From Alentia gelatinosa (Eukaryota > Annelida > Polychaeta > Phyllodocida > Polynoidae): a DNA stretch of 64,000 nt. The position numbers and the translations under genes were made by a program. Of this stretch, positions 22,862 to 34,611 are shown piece by piece. The first letter of the stretch is position 1, and each line of letters opens with the position of its first letter. The notes beneath the pieces were generated by a model. That model made no database searches. It saw only the letters and a program-made list of their open reading frames with translations, and was not told where the DNA came from. The stretch is from NCBI GenBank assembly GCA_950022655.1, contig OX465580.1, positions 43,522,028-43,586,027 on the forward strand. Reading direction: 5' to 3'.

Positions 22862-23625
22862 AACTACTGACCACATCATAACCATAAAGGACATAAAGCA
22901 AAAAATTAAAGAAGAGAAAAACCCCACATACATTACATTCCTGGATGTAACAAAGGCCTACAACGAAGCATGGAACAACGCAATAATGCACAACCTCCAC
23001 AAAAAAGGCATAGCCAACAACACCTGGAACATAATTGACAAACTAAACCAAAATTTAACAGCCCGAATAAACACCAAACACGGACCAACACAGAAAATAA
23101 AAATCAAGGACAGCATAAGACAAGGAGTAGTCCTTGCAGTAACACAATACTCGGCCCTTATGGACCACATAAACATAGACATAGAAGTACCCAAACCAGA
23201 ACAAACAAACACACAAACTGCACCCAGATGCCTCCTCTGGGTGGACGACGTAGGAATAATTACCTACAACAAAGAACAACACAAACAACTCCTTAACACA
23301 ACTGGCAAAGTAGCAAACAAATACAGGATACAATTTGGAGAAGAAAAGTCCAAAACCCTAGTTATAGGCAAGGGGGGAAAACGAAATGGCGCTGGGAAAC
23401 ACAAAACTCCAACACACCAGACAATACAAATACCTAGGAGAAATCATCAATGGAAAGGGCAAATTGAACGACCAAATACTAGAAATAAAGGGAAAAAAAC
23501 CTGAAGCAGCATTCCAAATGATCCTATTCCTTGCAAAAGACTCAAACTTCAGAGGGATAAAAGTGCAAACAATATGAAAACTCATTGAAACATGCATAAT
23601 ACCAATAACCACCTACGGAGCAGAG

Positions 23626-24135
23626 GATTGCAGGACGTTAGGGCCCACCACTCGAAAGTCGGGACGTTAGGGCCCACCCAAGACTGGAGGTGAGAAAGCC
23701 TCAGTCGTGCCTCGGCCGCACCACAATGCCACGGTCACACCTGTGGTGCCGGGAGCCAGAAATAGCATAAATGGATGTTAGGGCCCACCTAATTTTGCAT
23801 AATTGGTTAATGTTTGAATACTGGAGAACTTGACCCTTAAAAAACTTGTCCCGTAACAAACTCGACCCATTTTAAATCTTCCCTACTCAAACATCTCAAC
23901 TGTGAATAAATATTTTATTTAGTAGTAAGTATAAGTAAGTAATCCTATCCCTAACCCTAACCTTTATCCTAACCCTATCCCTAACCCTTACCCTAACCCT
24001 ATCCCTAACCCTAACCCTAACCCTATCCCTAACCCTATCCCTAACCCTAGGCTGGCTTTAGGCAGGCCCTAAAGTCCCCATGAGTGGGCCCTAACATCCT
24101 GACTTTCGGGTGGTGGGCCCTAACGTCTACAAACC
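23626..24135. mobile_element. TIR element N with 8-bp target duplication, carrying telomere-like repeats
   Basis: GAGCAGAG occurs at 23618-23625 and 24136-24143, and the LINE frame (TTYGAE then TTQQTT) is continuous if one copy is kept, so this is a genuine target duplication. Just inside, ACGTTAGGGCCCACCAC, CGAAAGTC and GTTAGGGCCCAC at the left recur inverted at 24085-24127. An 8-bp duplication fits hAT or P superfamilies. The interior has a (CCCTAA)n array. Confidence 0.8.
23941..24050. repeat. Interstitial telomere-like (CCCTAA)n array
   Basis: About 18 units of CCCTAA and variants (CCCTAT, CCCTTA) over 110 bp, inside element N. The metazoan telomere repeat is TTAGGG. Because it lies within a TIR element having its own target duplication, it was most likely carried in by that element rather than marking a fusion or break-repair event. 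Confidence 0.85.
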
Positions 24136-24183
24136 GAGCAGAGACAACCCAACAAACAACAAATGAAACAAACAAGACCAAAT

Positions 24184-25274
24184 GAGCAGGTGGACGCCTT
24201 TAAAACTCAATACAGAGGGAGGGTGGGAGGGAGGGAGGGAGGGAGGGAGGGAGGGCATCTATGAATAGGGAAGGCCCTGCATTGATTGGATATTTAAAGC
24301 CCTACTACTCTGTGAACTCAGCAGTTCATGGGTCAATGCACACTCATATTTAGCTACCAGTAGGGGATTCAATTGCCAATCAAGAATGAGCTAAGTACAT
24401 AGGAAACGTTATTCAGTTTCACCTTCATGGATGAGTGCACACAGACCTTCCCTCTGACCATGTGGCTCAAACTGGGGGGGGGGGGGGGAACTCTATTCCT
24501 ATATACACCAATAAAGTAGGTCAAGCCAATATCTGGTGGTAAATGACATTACAAAAGATTTTACAAAACAATATCATTTGACTGGATCTTCACTCATTCC
24601 TAAAACAAAGTTATGAACCATTTTGACTTCTGTTTGTGTGTAAATATGATGAATAAAATATCTTCTCATACACCTTCTGCCTCCCCCTCTCCCATTATGA
24701 GATTTGGCAAAAACACATCAATAGCACATCAAATATACATTTCACCTTAATAATGACACTTTCTAGGGTGTAAGCAACTGTCAGTGCCACATATGGAGAT
24801 GGTAAATATTACACTAATGCTAAATGTAAATCAATATTGAGTAAACATGTGTTTGAGTATGCCAATTTCACTGAAAATCCCCCCCACTTTTAACAAATAT
24901 TTGAATATCTCAGTAAATATAGAATCCACCTAGAAAATTCCACTTCCTAGCACCTACTGTTTATTATTCTCTTTCAAATGAGGCATATTATATTATGATT
25001 GAACCAGTTTAAAAATGGACCTGTGACTACAAATGTCCCCCCCCCCCCCCTTACTGAATTCACTATTTTTTTTAAATCCATGCCAAAATACTAAATATCA
25101 AAACTGTAAGGCATTGTACCACCATAAAACCTTGTCCAAAACAGAAATTATATTCCTATCTGTACTTAGTTAGCTATAAAAGGCAAAAATGTGGTCAGGT
25201 CACTTAGTGACTCTACAAGCAGTTGTACTACAGTACGCTATAGCCATAACCTAAAGACCAACCGTCCACCTGCT
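24184..25274. mobile_element. Element O, copy 1
   Basis: Begins AGCAGGTGGACGCCTTTAAA and ends with the inverted GTCCACCTGCT. Shares most of its length in direct orientation with copy 2, for example CTTAGTGACTCTACAAGCA, GGCATTGTACCACCATAAAA and TAGCCATAACCTAAAGACC. Contains a (GGGA)n microsatellite at 24215-24255. Non-coding. Target duplication not resolved. Confidence 0.7.
24215..24255. repeat. (GGGA)n microsatellite
   Basis: GAGGGAGGGTGGGAGGGAGG and further GGGA units, near the left end of element O copy 1 and absent from copy 2. Confidence 0.9.
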
Positions 25275-25352
25275 AATAAGCAAAATCATAGATAAAACAA
25301 GAGCTAAGTGTGCATTTTGAAATAGAAATATTGGCCTTCAGAGGCCAAATTA

Positions 25353-26395
25353 GCAAGTGGACACATTCAAAACTCAATACAAGGTCTGCTAATAATCAAT
25401 TACTAGTCTAGGGAGAGACCAAGAGTTCTTCAAAATGGACCAATGACTAAAAAAGTCCTTCCCCCCTGAAATGACTTTATTTTTTTTAAATCAATGTCAA
25501 AATACTAAACAAGGATACAAAGGTTGATATGGCATTGCCATATTTTTGGTTGTACAAAAGTCATGGAGCCGGGTACTAGTGCCAATAAATCCCACTGGAG
25601 GCCAGGTATATAGGCCTATTGTGAAAATTTTGTTTTTGGATCACGTGACATGACACGTGATACTTATTATTATTTTTCATTTCATTTAGAAAAAACAAAT
25701 ATGATGTTATATCTACATTCTCCAAAAGTTTCATATTAATATTATTAAGCCATTATTTTCAATTTTATTTAAAAAAAAACCGTAATTTTGTAAATGATGC
25801 CTCAAGGCATCACCCGGCCAGCACCGGTTGATGCCTCAAGGCATCACCCGGCCAGCACCGGTTGATGCCTTGAGGCATCACCCGGCTTGAATGGGATAAT
25901 GTTACACCAATGCTCACTGTAAATCAATATTGAGTAAACATCTGTTTGAATTTGCCCACTTCACTCAAAATCCCCCCACTTTCAACAAATACTTGAATAT
26001 CGCAGTAAATATAGAATCAATCTTGAAAATTCTACTTCCTAGCACCTAGTCTTTTTTATTCCCTTTCTAATGAGGCATATCATATCATGATTGAACCAGT
26101 TTAAGGGATACAAATATGCCCATAAAGGAGTTCTTAAAAATGGACCTGTGACTACCAAAGTCCCCCCCCCCAAACTGAATTCACTTTTCTGAAAAAATCG
26201 ATGCCAAAATACTAAATATTAAAACTGTAAGGCATTGTACCACCATAAAACCTTCTGTCTAAAACAAATTATTTTCCTATCTGTAGTTAGATGGCTATAA
26301 AAAGCAAAAATATGGTCAGGTCACTTAGTGACTCTACAAGCATGTGTACTACAGTAGGTTATAGCCATAACCTAAAGACCAACAGTCCACCTGCT
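25353..26395. mobile_element. Element O, copy 2
   Basis: Begins AGCAAGTGGACACATTCAAA and ends GTCCACCTGCT, directly followed by resumed LINE sequence at about 26396. Roughly 90% similar by eye to copy 1 over the right-hand 480 bp; the left part differs and carries a 34-bp palindromic tandem repeat. The two copies lie head to tail with a 78-bp spacer. Confidence 0.7.
25796..25885. repeat. Tandem 34-bp unit, each containing a palindrome
   Basis: Units start at 25796, 25830 and 25864 and read GATGCCTCAAGGCATC followed by ACCCGGCCAGCACCGGTT. The first half of each unit is a hairpin; the third unit has the inverted loop (TTGA for TCAA). Unique to element O copy 2. Confidence 0.9.
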
Positions 26396-26929
26396 AATAA
26401 CATTAAAGAAGAACACTCAGAGCCCCCCTAACGACCAAGACACAAGGTGCAAACTAACCCAGAAAACTCTAAACGATGGATGGCTAAAACAAATGGAGGA
26501 AATAGCAAGCAGAAAGAACCAAGTAAAATTCATCATAGTCTTATCAACATACAAAACAGAGAAAAGACCAAACTACCTTATACAACTAACAGAGAAACAA
26601 ACTGAACAGATATTCAAACTAAGAAACAGGATGTTCCCAACCAAGGACAACTTCAGGACAGTGTACCAAACAAACTCATGCACCGGAAACAATATACCAC
26701 ATACTAGACCAATGCAAAACCCTCCACCCAACTAACACCACCAAAACATATCTAAACCAAGCATTTGACCAAAACATATAAACCCTAAAAAACATAACAA
26801 AGGATACAACTAGGATAGAGGAACAACTTAAAGCTAAAACAGAAACGACAGTATACAGAACACTAATCGCACAGCTCGCCACTAACACAGATATGGCCTT
26901 GAGCGACCAGGCTCCACAAATCAGACAAA

Positions 26930-27015
26930 AACAAAATTCCACGAGATGTTCCAGCAACTGTTGTACAGGCGTGGTACAACGTTTTCCTCTGGTTGGTGGA
27001 ATTCCCACTTTAGGT
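26930..27015. repeat. End fragment of family J (giant palindrome family)
   Basis: GTTCCAGCAACTGTTGTACA, CGTGGTACAACGTTTTCC and GGTTGGTGGAATTCCCACTT are the inverted counterpart of the end at 40630-40700. The fragment marks the right limit of recognisable LINE sequence. Confidence 0.65.
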
Positions 27016-29804
27016 GAGGTGCTATGCTAACTGCTTGCATCTATGGTCTAAGTGGTGTTTTAGTTTTTTCCCCCCTTTGGAAATTGAATTTCTATTAAAA
27101 CATGAGCCACTTTGGTTTGAAAAAAGTGGCGGGAGTGCTCAGTCCCGTATATTCAGGGTGAATTTTTATTTTAGTCACCAGTTTGGTGAATTACTGCTTA
27201 ACCACAATGCTACTGCCCTAGGTTTCGAAGGCTCATAGTCCACTTCCTAGATGGTCGACGTCCATTTCTATGATAAAAATTATGTGGCTATAAAGTATAC
27301 CTGTTCCAAACCGTGATGCTACCTTATACATATATTCATGTATATGAGAGGGAATTGATTTAAGGCTACCCCCTGCCATAAATCATAAGTGTGTTATGTC
27401 GGAAAATACCAAGGATCCAGAACAGATAAATTCTGTTTATCGGCAGGTTATATGTCGTTCCAAAAATTTATTATTTATTTAAAAAATATACATATTGAGA
27501 GAAATGATAGTACATGGTTCTAATATGCATTATAATGTTTTCCCTTTTACTTACATTTACAACCGTAAACCGGATAATTTGTGGAGTCATGCAAATAAAG
27601 TGCTGCCATATATTTCCCCGTTACTATAAAAACAAGTCACATTTGAACATAACTTAAGCCGCTGTCGCGTTATGGACGTTTCAATCTGATGTATATTTAC
27701 AAAATATATTTCATGTACATTAGAGAGTAATTTATACCTATTCAAAAACATCATCATATTTACAAAACTGTTATTAGATTTCTGAGTTATAACAACCTTA
27801 TAACGTCATTCCACATAGCCAATCTTTTATCTTCATTGTATGGCAATGTATTTTCTATATCATACATTATATACAGACTCAATTAGTATACATAAATCTT
27901 GGAATTATGAATGAACATGTGGACATTACGATTCAAAATTTTACAATGTTGTCTCGAAGACATAGCTAAATTCACACGAAATGATTGATATACAAGCATG
28001 ATGTAAATGATGTTTACTCTTTAACAATACCTTTTCTTTTTAACTAGTTTACACATGATGGAAACGTGTTACCTCAAGGGTTGAATTATAGGCATGGGTA
28101 AATTATTCATCGTAGACTATGTGGTTCGCATATAACATGCTTATCTATATAAGAAAATCCAGTAGGTCTCTAGTAGAAATTAGCACTGCTGCTGGTAGCT
28201 TAAAGGATTTACAGCTGGGGTAGGGGCTAGGTGTGAACACTAAGTGGTTAGCCAGGATGCAAGTGCTAGTCTCAGGTAAGGTACCAGCCAACCTACGTTC
28301 TCCCCAACCCAGACATTCATATGGCTGTAAATATTAAGTGCGATGAGTAGCCTTTTTGAGATATACATGCTCTTAACCTATTAGCTGAAAGTTTAGGATG
28401 AGCAAAGGTCTCAACTTAGGCTCATATATATAAAAAAAACCACTATCATTGAATATCCATATGTCCATTCCAATAATACTCATATGTCAACGCCCACATA
28501 CTCTGAACATTACACAATATATCCCCTAATTTCATTTTCTTCAAAGCAACAGATCAGTCAGAATTAGGTCAATCACACAGTGAACCTTGATGTAATGCCT
28601 CTGTATGCTATGATGATTTTGATGTGGTCCAGGGCTAAATGTCGTGATAATACACAGAGGGCATTTACCTAGTATATTCCAACCTCATAACGCCACGACA
28701 TGATTCCATACAATTTCCAGATAACCTACTAATAAATTAACGAAGTAATGATACATTGACTGTCTGCCCTAGCTACAAATTAATACTTTGAACTTATAAT
28801 TAGCTGACTCTGACTCTCAACATACAGACAATTCATGATAAGCAATACCCCGAAGCAGACACTTCGTTTTCCATGTTCATGGATTCAGATTATTTGAAAC
28901 ATTATCAAGTTTGCCACCATTCAACCTCACATATCAGTAAAACACTCTTCCACAGGGAAATGCGCTTTCAAACCCAAATGTTTTTTCTAGGTTCGTCAAA
29001 TAAAACGCGATCACATTCGCATAGAAAACATGTACAAATTGGCAGTTATCTAAGGGAATCGATAAACGCAAGGTGTATTCCTGATGTAGCAATAAGTGAA
29101 TTACATTCAATTAGACTTTTTCTTAAATAAAGTCTTGTTCAAGTTTCCAGCGATAGAATGAGTCCAGATCCCACTTCGAAATCAGTCAGTGAGTTCTCCC
29201 GCCCCTGAATATCCTTGGCGAATGATCCCTCCTTAGAGACTGGAGAGGAAACTCCCCAGAAGAATTGCAGGCAGAACAAACTTCCTATCTATTCCTTGGT
29301 AGGATCTAGGTCTTTCTGCATCTTATGAAGTAAGAGGCCTTGTCACAAAGCTGATTACTAGCTTTGATCAGACAAACCTACACGGTGATTTTGCGGCTTC
29401 TTCGATATTCATATATTGCAGATTCGACTAATGCTTCAGATTACCAGATTATTCACAATTTTGTGAAGAAGGTCTCCATTCCAAGGAAACTACCGATGTC
29501 CAGATTTCCTCACTGCCATGGTGTTCTGAATAAACATTCGCGTGATCCACTCTTTTATCAGCCACCTACTACAAAGCCTCCATATCTTTGGAATAATATC
29601 TCCTTCGGACATTATTGAGCGTAAACTACGCGGAGAATACGACCATGTAGATCAAAATCATGGTAATATATAGATTATGTATATTCAACCACTACAATAT
29701 CATCACTTTTATGCAGAACCAATACCAGGGCCAGGCCACGAACACTTCACTTACATCTAACATTTTACACTTTAATACAAAACTGACACATCATTCCACA
29801 GTCG
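27016..29804. other. Interval downstream of TMEM203, no gene recognised
   Basis: AT-rich, with no recognisable exon, transposon end or long inverted repeat. Its right part is probably the TMEM203 3' UTR (minus strand). TTTATTT at 27473-27479 supplies a minus-strand AATAAA but is too distant to assign with confidence. Open frames at 28873-29130 and 29364-29618 show no familiar motif. Confidence 0.35.
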
Positions 29805-30209
29805 CTAATGTGTTTGACAGGCTCTGATGACTAGCACTTGGAGGACAATGAATACGGGCACGAACACCTCAGAGTAGGTGTACTCCTTCTCCCTGTTCAG
29901 TTTCTGACATAGGAACACCTTGAAAATGAACACTCCAATCAGACAGAAAACAGAGCTGAGCAGTCTGACGCCGGCCACGCGGATGTCGTGCTTTTTATGC
30001 ATCCGGATGAATACGATAATGCAGAAGTAGGCATTGAGTCCATCACTAATGAATAGCGGAATGAAGATGTTCCACCAGGAGGTGGTCAGCACGCCTTCGT
30101 GTTTGAGCACGGCAATGATGGAGAAGATGAAGAGCCACACGAGGTTCATCCAAATCTCAAACACCGTCATGCCCAACCAGCGGACGAGTTCCTTCAGCGA
30201 GAAGGTCAT
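29805..30209 (-). CDS. TMEM203: TMEM203 homologue, four-pass ER membrane protein
   Basis: 134 residues in a single coding exon, matching the family length (136). The N terminus MTFSLKELVRWLG, the segment SWWNIFIPLFISDGLNAYF (about 43-61), FLCQKL (about 98-103) and the C terminus VLVIRACQTH are all conserved. Hydrophobic segments lie at about 13-36, 45-68, 80-100 and 112-130. The protein acts in the ER membrane in calcium homeostasis with SERCA2 and has been linked to STING signalling in vertebrates. The frame stays open 32 codons further upstream, but TATTTCAG immediately precedes ACCACCATCACAATG, so a 3' splice site ends a non-coding first exon at 30221 and the ATG at 30209 is the start. A GTAAGT donor at 31158 (minus strand) could belong to that 5' exon; this is inference. 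Confidence 0.95.
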   Translation of the reverse strand: MTFSLKELVRWLGMTVFEIWMNLVWLFIFSIIAVLKHEGVLTTSWWNIFIPLFISDGLNAYFCIIVFIRMHKKHDIRVAGVRLLSSVFCLIGVFIFKVFLCQKLNREKEYTYSEVFVPVFIVLQVLVIRACQTH

Positions 30210-30221
30210 TGTGATGGTGGT

Positions 30222-33120
30222 CTGAAATATATGATAGAACATGAGAGGTGAATATATACAGATCATTAAATTTACGTGTAGAGAAATTAACATTTTGTTT
30301 ATCATGAGCTTTTGTATAAATGATGAATGTTTTGATGGATTTTTGTCTCTGTTTATGTATGCATGGGTTTATGAGCATAGATGTACGTAGGTATGCGAGC
30401 ATGTATAGATATGTATGTGTGCGTACGTATGTTTGAATGTATCTGTGAGTGTTATGTATGTACATGTACATGTTTATGTTTTTTTTAATAATTATATATA
30501 ATGTTCACGGTCTCCTTGAAATCCTGCCTACTTCTAGAGGTGCAGTATAACTAATGTACGGGACCTCTGTCAGACTGCATAAAATGCCGTTTCTTTTCGC
30601 CTATGGCGTCATGCCATAGAGGACAAAAGACCGAAAACGGCCATCACTACGGGCTCAGGAAGTACGGAAGGAAGGAAATGTGCATCAGTAGGATTTAGAG
30701 TTATATGTAACAGACTTTATTATAGATGTATAAAATACCATAGTAGCAGTACAGCAAAAGCGGCATAGGCACCTATGATCATTACCAATACGAAAGAAAT
30801 AGCATATCAACAAAATTTCCAGACCCATAATGCTAACAGGACTATCTACATTGTAATTACAAGCAACGTGAACATATTTTTCATATGTACATTGTATAAT
30901 ATAGATACGTTGACCTGACAAGATATTCCCTCTAAACTGAACTAGACTAGTTTTTTTAAAGTGAAATTATGAGGAGGCATCAGACTTTGGTGTAAATTCG
31001 GACATGTTCCGGTATAACACATACCTTCATCAGGTATTGGTTTGATATAAATACAAGATGCTTTGAATGGACAACGATATTCATTTTTGCTGATAACGTT
31101 GTTTTTTTTAGGCTGAAAAATAGTATGCTTACATGGATTAACAACAAAATGTACTTACATCGACCCTCTCAAGGGATTGCGCTACAACCCTTTTCTGTTA
31201 ACCTGCCATCGATATATACATCCAGAACGAATGGCAGCTATCACAGCAAGTCAACGATCTGGATGCAACTCTATATCAAATGAGAGATCTTCCGAAGGTG
31301 ACGCTTTTGGGTTGTCTTTCTTCAAATGTGCTTCATGGATGGCTGAAGTGAGAAAGCGACACACAAATTATGTATGCTTTGTAGTGTAAACTTAGTAGAA
31401 CTGTAACCTGTTTTGACCAGTCCATATCTATACTCCGGCAACTGTTATGTTAACAAGACTTTTGGAACGCAGGTAAAAGCAGATTCTCCATAGCAGATTT
31501 AAACAAACAAATATAGGGGAGTTGTTTTGGCGAGAGTTGACACCATTAGCAACAGCAGAGTAGTTATGTGGATCAGGAATACTGCTTCCAAATGACAGAA
31601 CACAAAACATGATATAGGGTAAACAGTAATTCTAATCCAACATGCAATTATGTCACCACTAGCAACAGGAAATGTGTGGGTAGGGAGGGTTTGCATGGAT
31701 CGCATGTTTGAATGCAAGATACTATCCATATTTTTTTAAAGCAGTAGCTGCCAATGAATCAACATATTAGCCACGTCCACGATATTATCCATATCTGTTC
31801 ATAAACCTACACCGTCTGTACAAATAGAGTGTGAATAGACAGTGTTTTTTTTAAAAAAAATTTATAGGTGTCTTTATTGAGTTCCTATTGGTACAATAGT
31901 TCTTCCAATTCAATGTCGACGAACGATAAACATTAACAAGGATGTATGGTATTTACAATGAGTACCCTTAATCAAGGCAGTTATACACTTCATTTGAACA
32001 TCCGTAAACATTTAGATTGTTCATCTCCTGTGCGATTTTAGATAATAATCACCACAAACTCTGGTCTGAAACGTATGATACAATGAGTTTAGAGAAAGAG
32101 AGGTACAGCTCAGAGTGCCGAGACATCTGAGGGTTTTTTCAGCTTTATCGGCAATTAGTATTCCCACCACCTCCATCACTACAGTGAAAACTTCCAGGGC
32201 CACCTGATTATTTATTACCCACCTGATACGGAGTCTCCATACTAAGCCTATGGAGATTACAGAATGCTACTGAGGAGGATACGGAGCTCCGTACCCTCCT
32301 AGGAGGATACGAATTTTTGAGATGAAAGTAGTCCCAAACATAACTTCTTAATTACGTTGAAAAGTTTTCTAACGATCATGTTTATTGCTTAAATCTAAAA
32401 ATAAGTGAGTAATAAATACAACATTACCATAATTTCGATCTTTGTGGCCGTACCCTCTTTGGTAACCATGCTAACACCATGAAGGGAACTCGGGGGAGTC
32501 AATCATCTCAATTTGAACGAATGGAAAGGGCTGAGAAATGAATGTATGACACATTTTATGTAGACTGTTCAAATGGTATCACAGATATCAGCTGTTCACA
32601 GATATCAGCTGTAGGGAGGTTTTGGAATTTTAAAAATTGGTCAAATTTTTGGAAGTAACACTTCATTTATATCAGAGAAGTCCTGATTATCGTGCTCTTT
32701 CTCAAGGCATTTTCTTTAAAGTACTAATTGTTCCCTAAATTAAAGTAACTTAACATTGATATGAACAAATAGAAGAACAAAATCATTTTCATATGCAAAA
32801 ATAAGCCTAGCCCCCCCCCCCCCAATCTTTTTGTTAAAACATGCACATATGATTTAATAAATTACTGTTCAAAGAGTTCCCTTGTCTTATCCTACCCACC
32901 TCCTCCTCCAACCCTAATAACTTGTGGTCACAAAGAGAGGGTGGTCACCATCCACTGGGCATTATAAAACCAACAATAAGCTGGTGATATCCGCCCCCAA
33001 CAGGGCATCCAAAACTGTGCCTCTCTTTCTCTATACTCGTTGGATAGTGAAAGCAAGATCTTTAATCCATAGGCAGGGTATCTGCAAGCTGGAAGGAGAA
33101 ATTGTGTATATCAGCAGAGA
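30222..33120. other. TMEM203 5' intron and upstream DNA
   Basis: Contains a possible non-coding first exon of TMEM203 ending at about 31159, a small imperfect hairpin near 30583-30641 (GCCGTTTCTTTTCGCC against GACCGAAAACGGC) followed by CACTACGGGCTCAG, as in M elements, and a 17-bp tandem duplication (TCACAGATATCAGCTGT) at 32579-32612. No coding exon recognised. Confidence 0.4.
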
Positions 33121-34324
33121 GTGTCATTATTTGTGTTGATGTATGCAGATTACACACCACAACAACTACAGAAATCCCTGAATTAAATTGGCAACAATTG
33201 TAAAATCTGGACACCAGATATTAACTACTACAAAACGAAAGTCACAGTTTTGGGTGAAAATATTAAAGACCCCAAAGAGCTGCACAGGGATGTCAGCAGC
33301 CTTTGAAGAAAATCCCTGAAGTCATTTGAGGAAACAAGCCCCCCCCCCCCCCCCCCCCACACACACACCTACTACTCGAAAACAATGTTCACTAGTGGGT
33401 AAGACTGGTGCTACAATGTACATGTGCTCTTCAACCAGAACCCTATCTCTTATGCCTTATTGATGTTATATCAAATATCTGCATGGGCAAATGTAGTATG
33501 AGGATGGATCCTGGTGTTTGCTATGCATCCAAAGTGGTTTGTATGATAACTGCCGAATTGTTTCAGGGATTTTCTTCCATGCATTATCTATAGGCAGTTT
33601 GTCAGGGAAAACCCTGTAGATCATAGAGATGATTCGTAGGAGAGCGACCTATCAGTAATGTACAATTAATTAATGAATGTAAAATAATGCAACCAGAAAA
33701 GAGGAGGAAAGTTTTATTATTGGGGATTATCAGAAGTCTCTGCAAGACAGGGGGGCTTAAAAAAATCGGAACTATAGGGGAGGATCGAAGAAATACTAGA
33801 TCAAGTAATAAGGATAATTTAATACTAAAACACCCAAAAAAGGAAAAATATAGGAAATCAGCTCTATATACCGGTATCCTACTCTGGAACTCTCTGAGTA
33901 TAAATGAACAAAGAACGGGATCCAAGAAAGAGTTTAAGAAAGCTGTGTTGAAAAAACTATGATATACAGAAACCGAGTCATTAATACTTTATTTAATTTG
34001 TGGTACAGAATATTTATCGCTCGTGTATATGTAAATAATCTGCAAATGCTCATCAATTGTACTATAACTAAGACAGGACTGTCTGGAAACAATGTACATA
34101 TGGAACGATGTAATACAGATACTACTGTCTGCAATCGAATGTATACCTGTCTGTCACAGCTATTTATAATATTGAAGTATGTTATGGTTTAGGATTTGTA
34201 TATAATACTGAAACATGTAATGTCAACTGTTGTGTTCTGTTTTGTTATATGTAATTTCTTGATCGGAAGAACGAATTTTATATTCGATTTCATGAAATAA
34301 AAACCTTTTCCAAAAAAAAAAAAG
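33121..34324 (+). pseudogene. LINE relic: RT fragment and 3' tail with poly(A)
   Basis: At 33121-33270 the plus strand reads LFVLMYADY, LQKSLN, IGNNCKIW and INYYKTKVTVLGE, with one stop: the second half of a LINE reverse transcriptase with a degraded YADD box. At 33687-33962 a 91-residue frame carries NTRSSNKDNL, SALYTGILLWNSLS and KKEFKKAVLKKL, the usual C-terminal tail of such ORFs. The element ends with ATGAAATAAAAACC and an A run at 34312-34324. A poly-C/(AC)n tract and unrelated sequence at 33340-33600 separate the parts. Confidence 0.75.
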
Positions 34325-34611
34325 ATGCAAATCTTTACAGGGTGGTCAGGTTTATGGGTTCTATAAATAATATTGGGTTGACATACACGGGTTTTATTGA
34401 GGCTTTTAGATATTGAGGACAATACTTCTGTATTTTATATTAAAAAAACAGAACAGACATCCCTGTATGTCCTGTAGTATACAATTCTATTTCAGGTGTG
34501 AACCTCAACAGTGATATAAAAGGAGGGTGATGGGTACGAAGTTAGATACAAGTATAGTGCTGCAGGGTGCATATGCGGGGGAATCTATAGGCAGGGTTTT
34601 TACTCTTTGTG

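Larger units (their letters stand above)
20040..26935 (+). mobile_element. APE-type LINE, decayed and cut by later insertions
   Basis: Pieces in order: 20040-21495, an endonuclease region with GTFYGPQENS and, after a frameshift, SIGDFNAKLNINQ; 22860-23617, a reverse transcriptase with ITFLDVTKAYNEAW, IRQGVVLAVTQYSALMD, LLWVDDVGI (equivalent to the YADD box) and YKYLGEIINGKGKLNDQI; 24144-24183; and 26396-26935, the tail with QTEQIFKLRNRMFPTKDNF. The single frame is broken by stops and indels and interrupted at 21495-22860, 23626-24143 and 24184-26395. The RT core 'WVDD' variant with the following NKYRIQFGEEKSKTL is conserved in a LINE group I recall from marine invertebrates, but the clade is not assigned. 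A-rich codon use (AAC, ACA, CAA) differs strongly from the host genes. Confidence 0.85.

Noticed and set aside
23941..24050. Telomere or chromosome-fusion scar
   Set aside because: The array lies within a TIR element flanked by an 8-bp target duplication.
25796..25885. CRISPR-like array
   Set aside because: Units are contiguous with no variable spacers, in an animal genome; it is a simple tandem repeat.
30210..30305. Upstream in-frame extension of TMEM203 (32 extra residues)
   Set aside because: A 3' splice site (TATTTCAG) lies just before the family start methionine, and the extension has no similarity to the family.
33687..33962. 91-codon frame as a host gene
   Set aside because: SALYTGILLWNSLS and the Lys-rich end are typical of LINE C termini, and a poly(A) tail follows.
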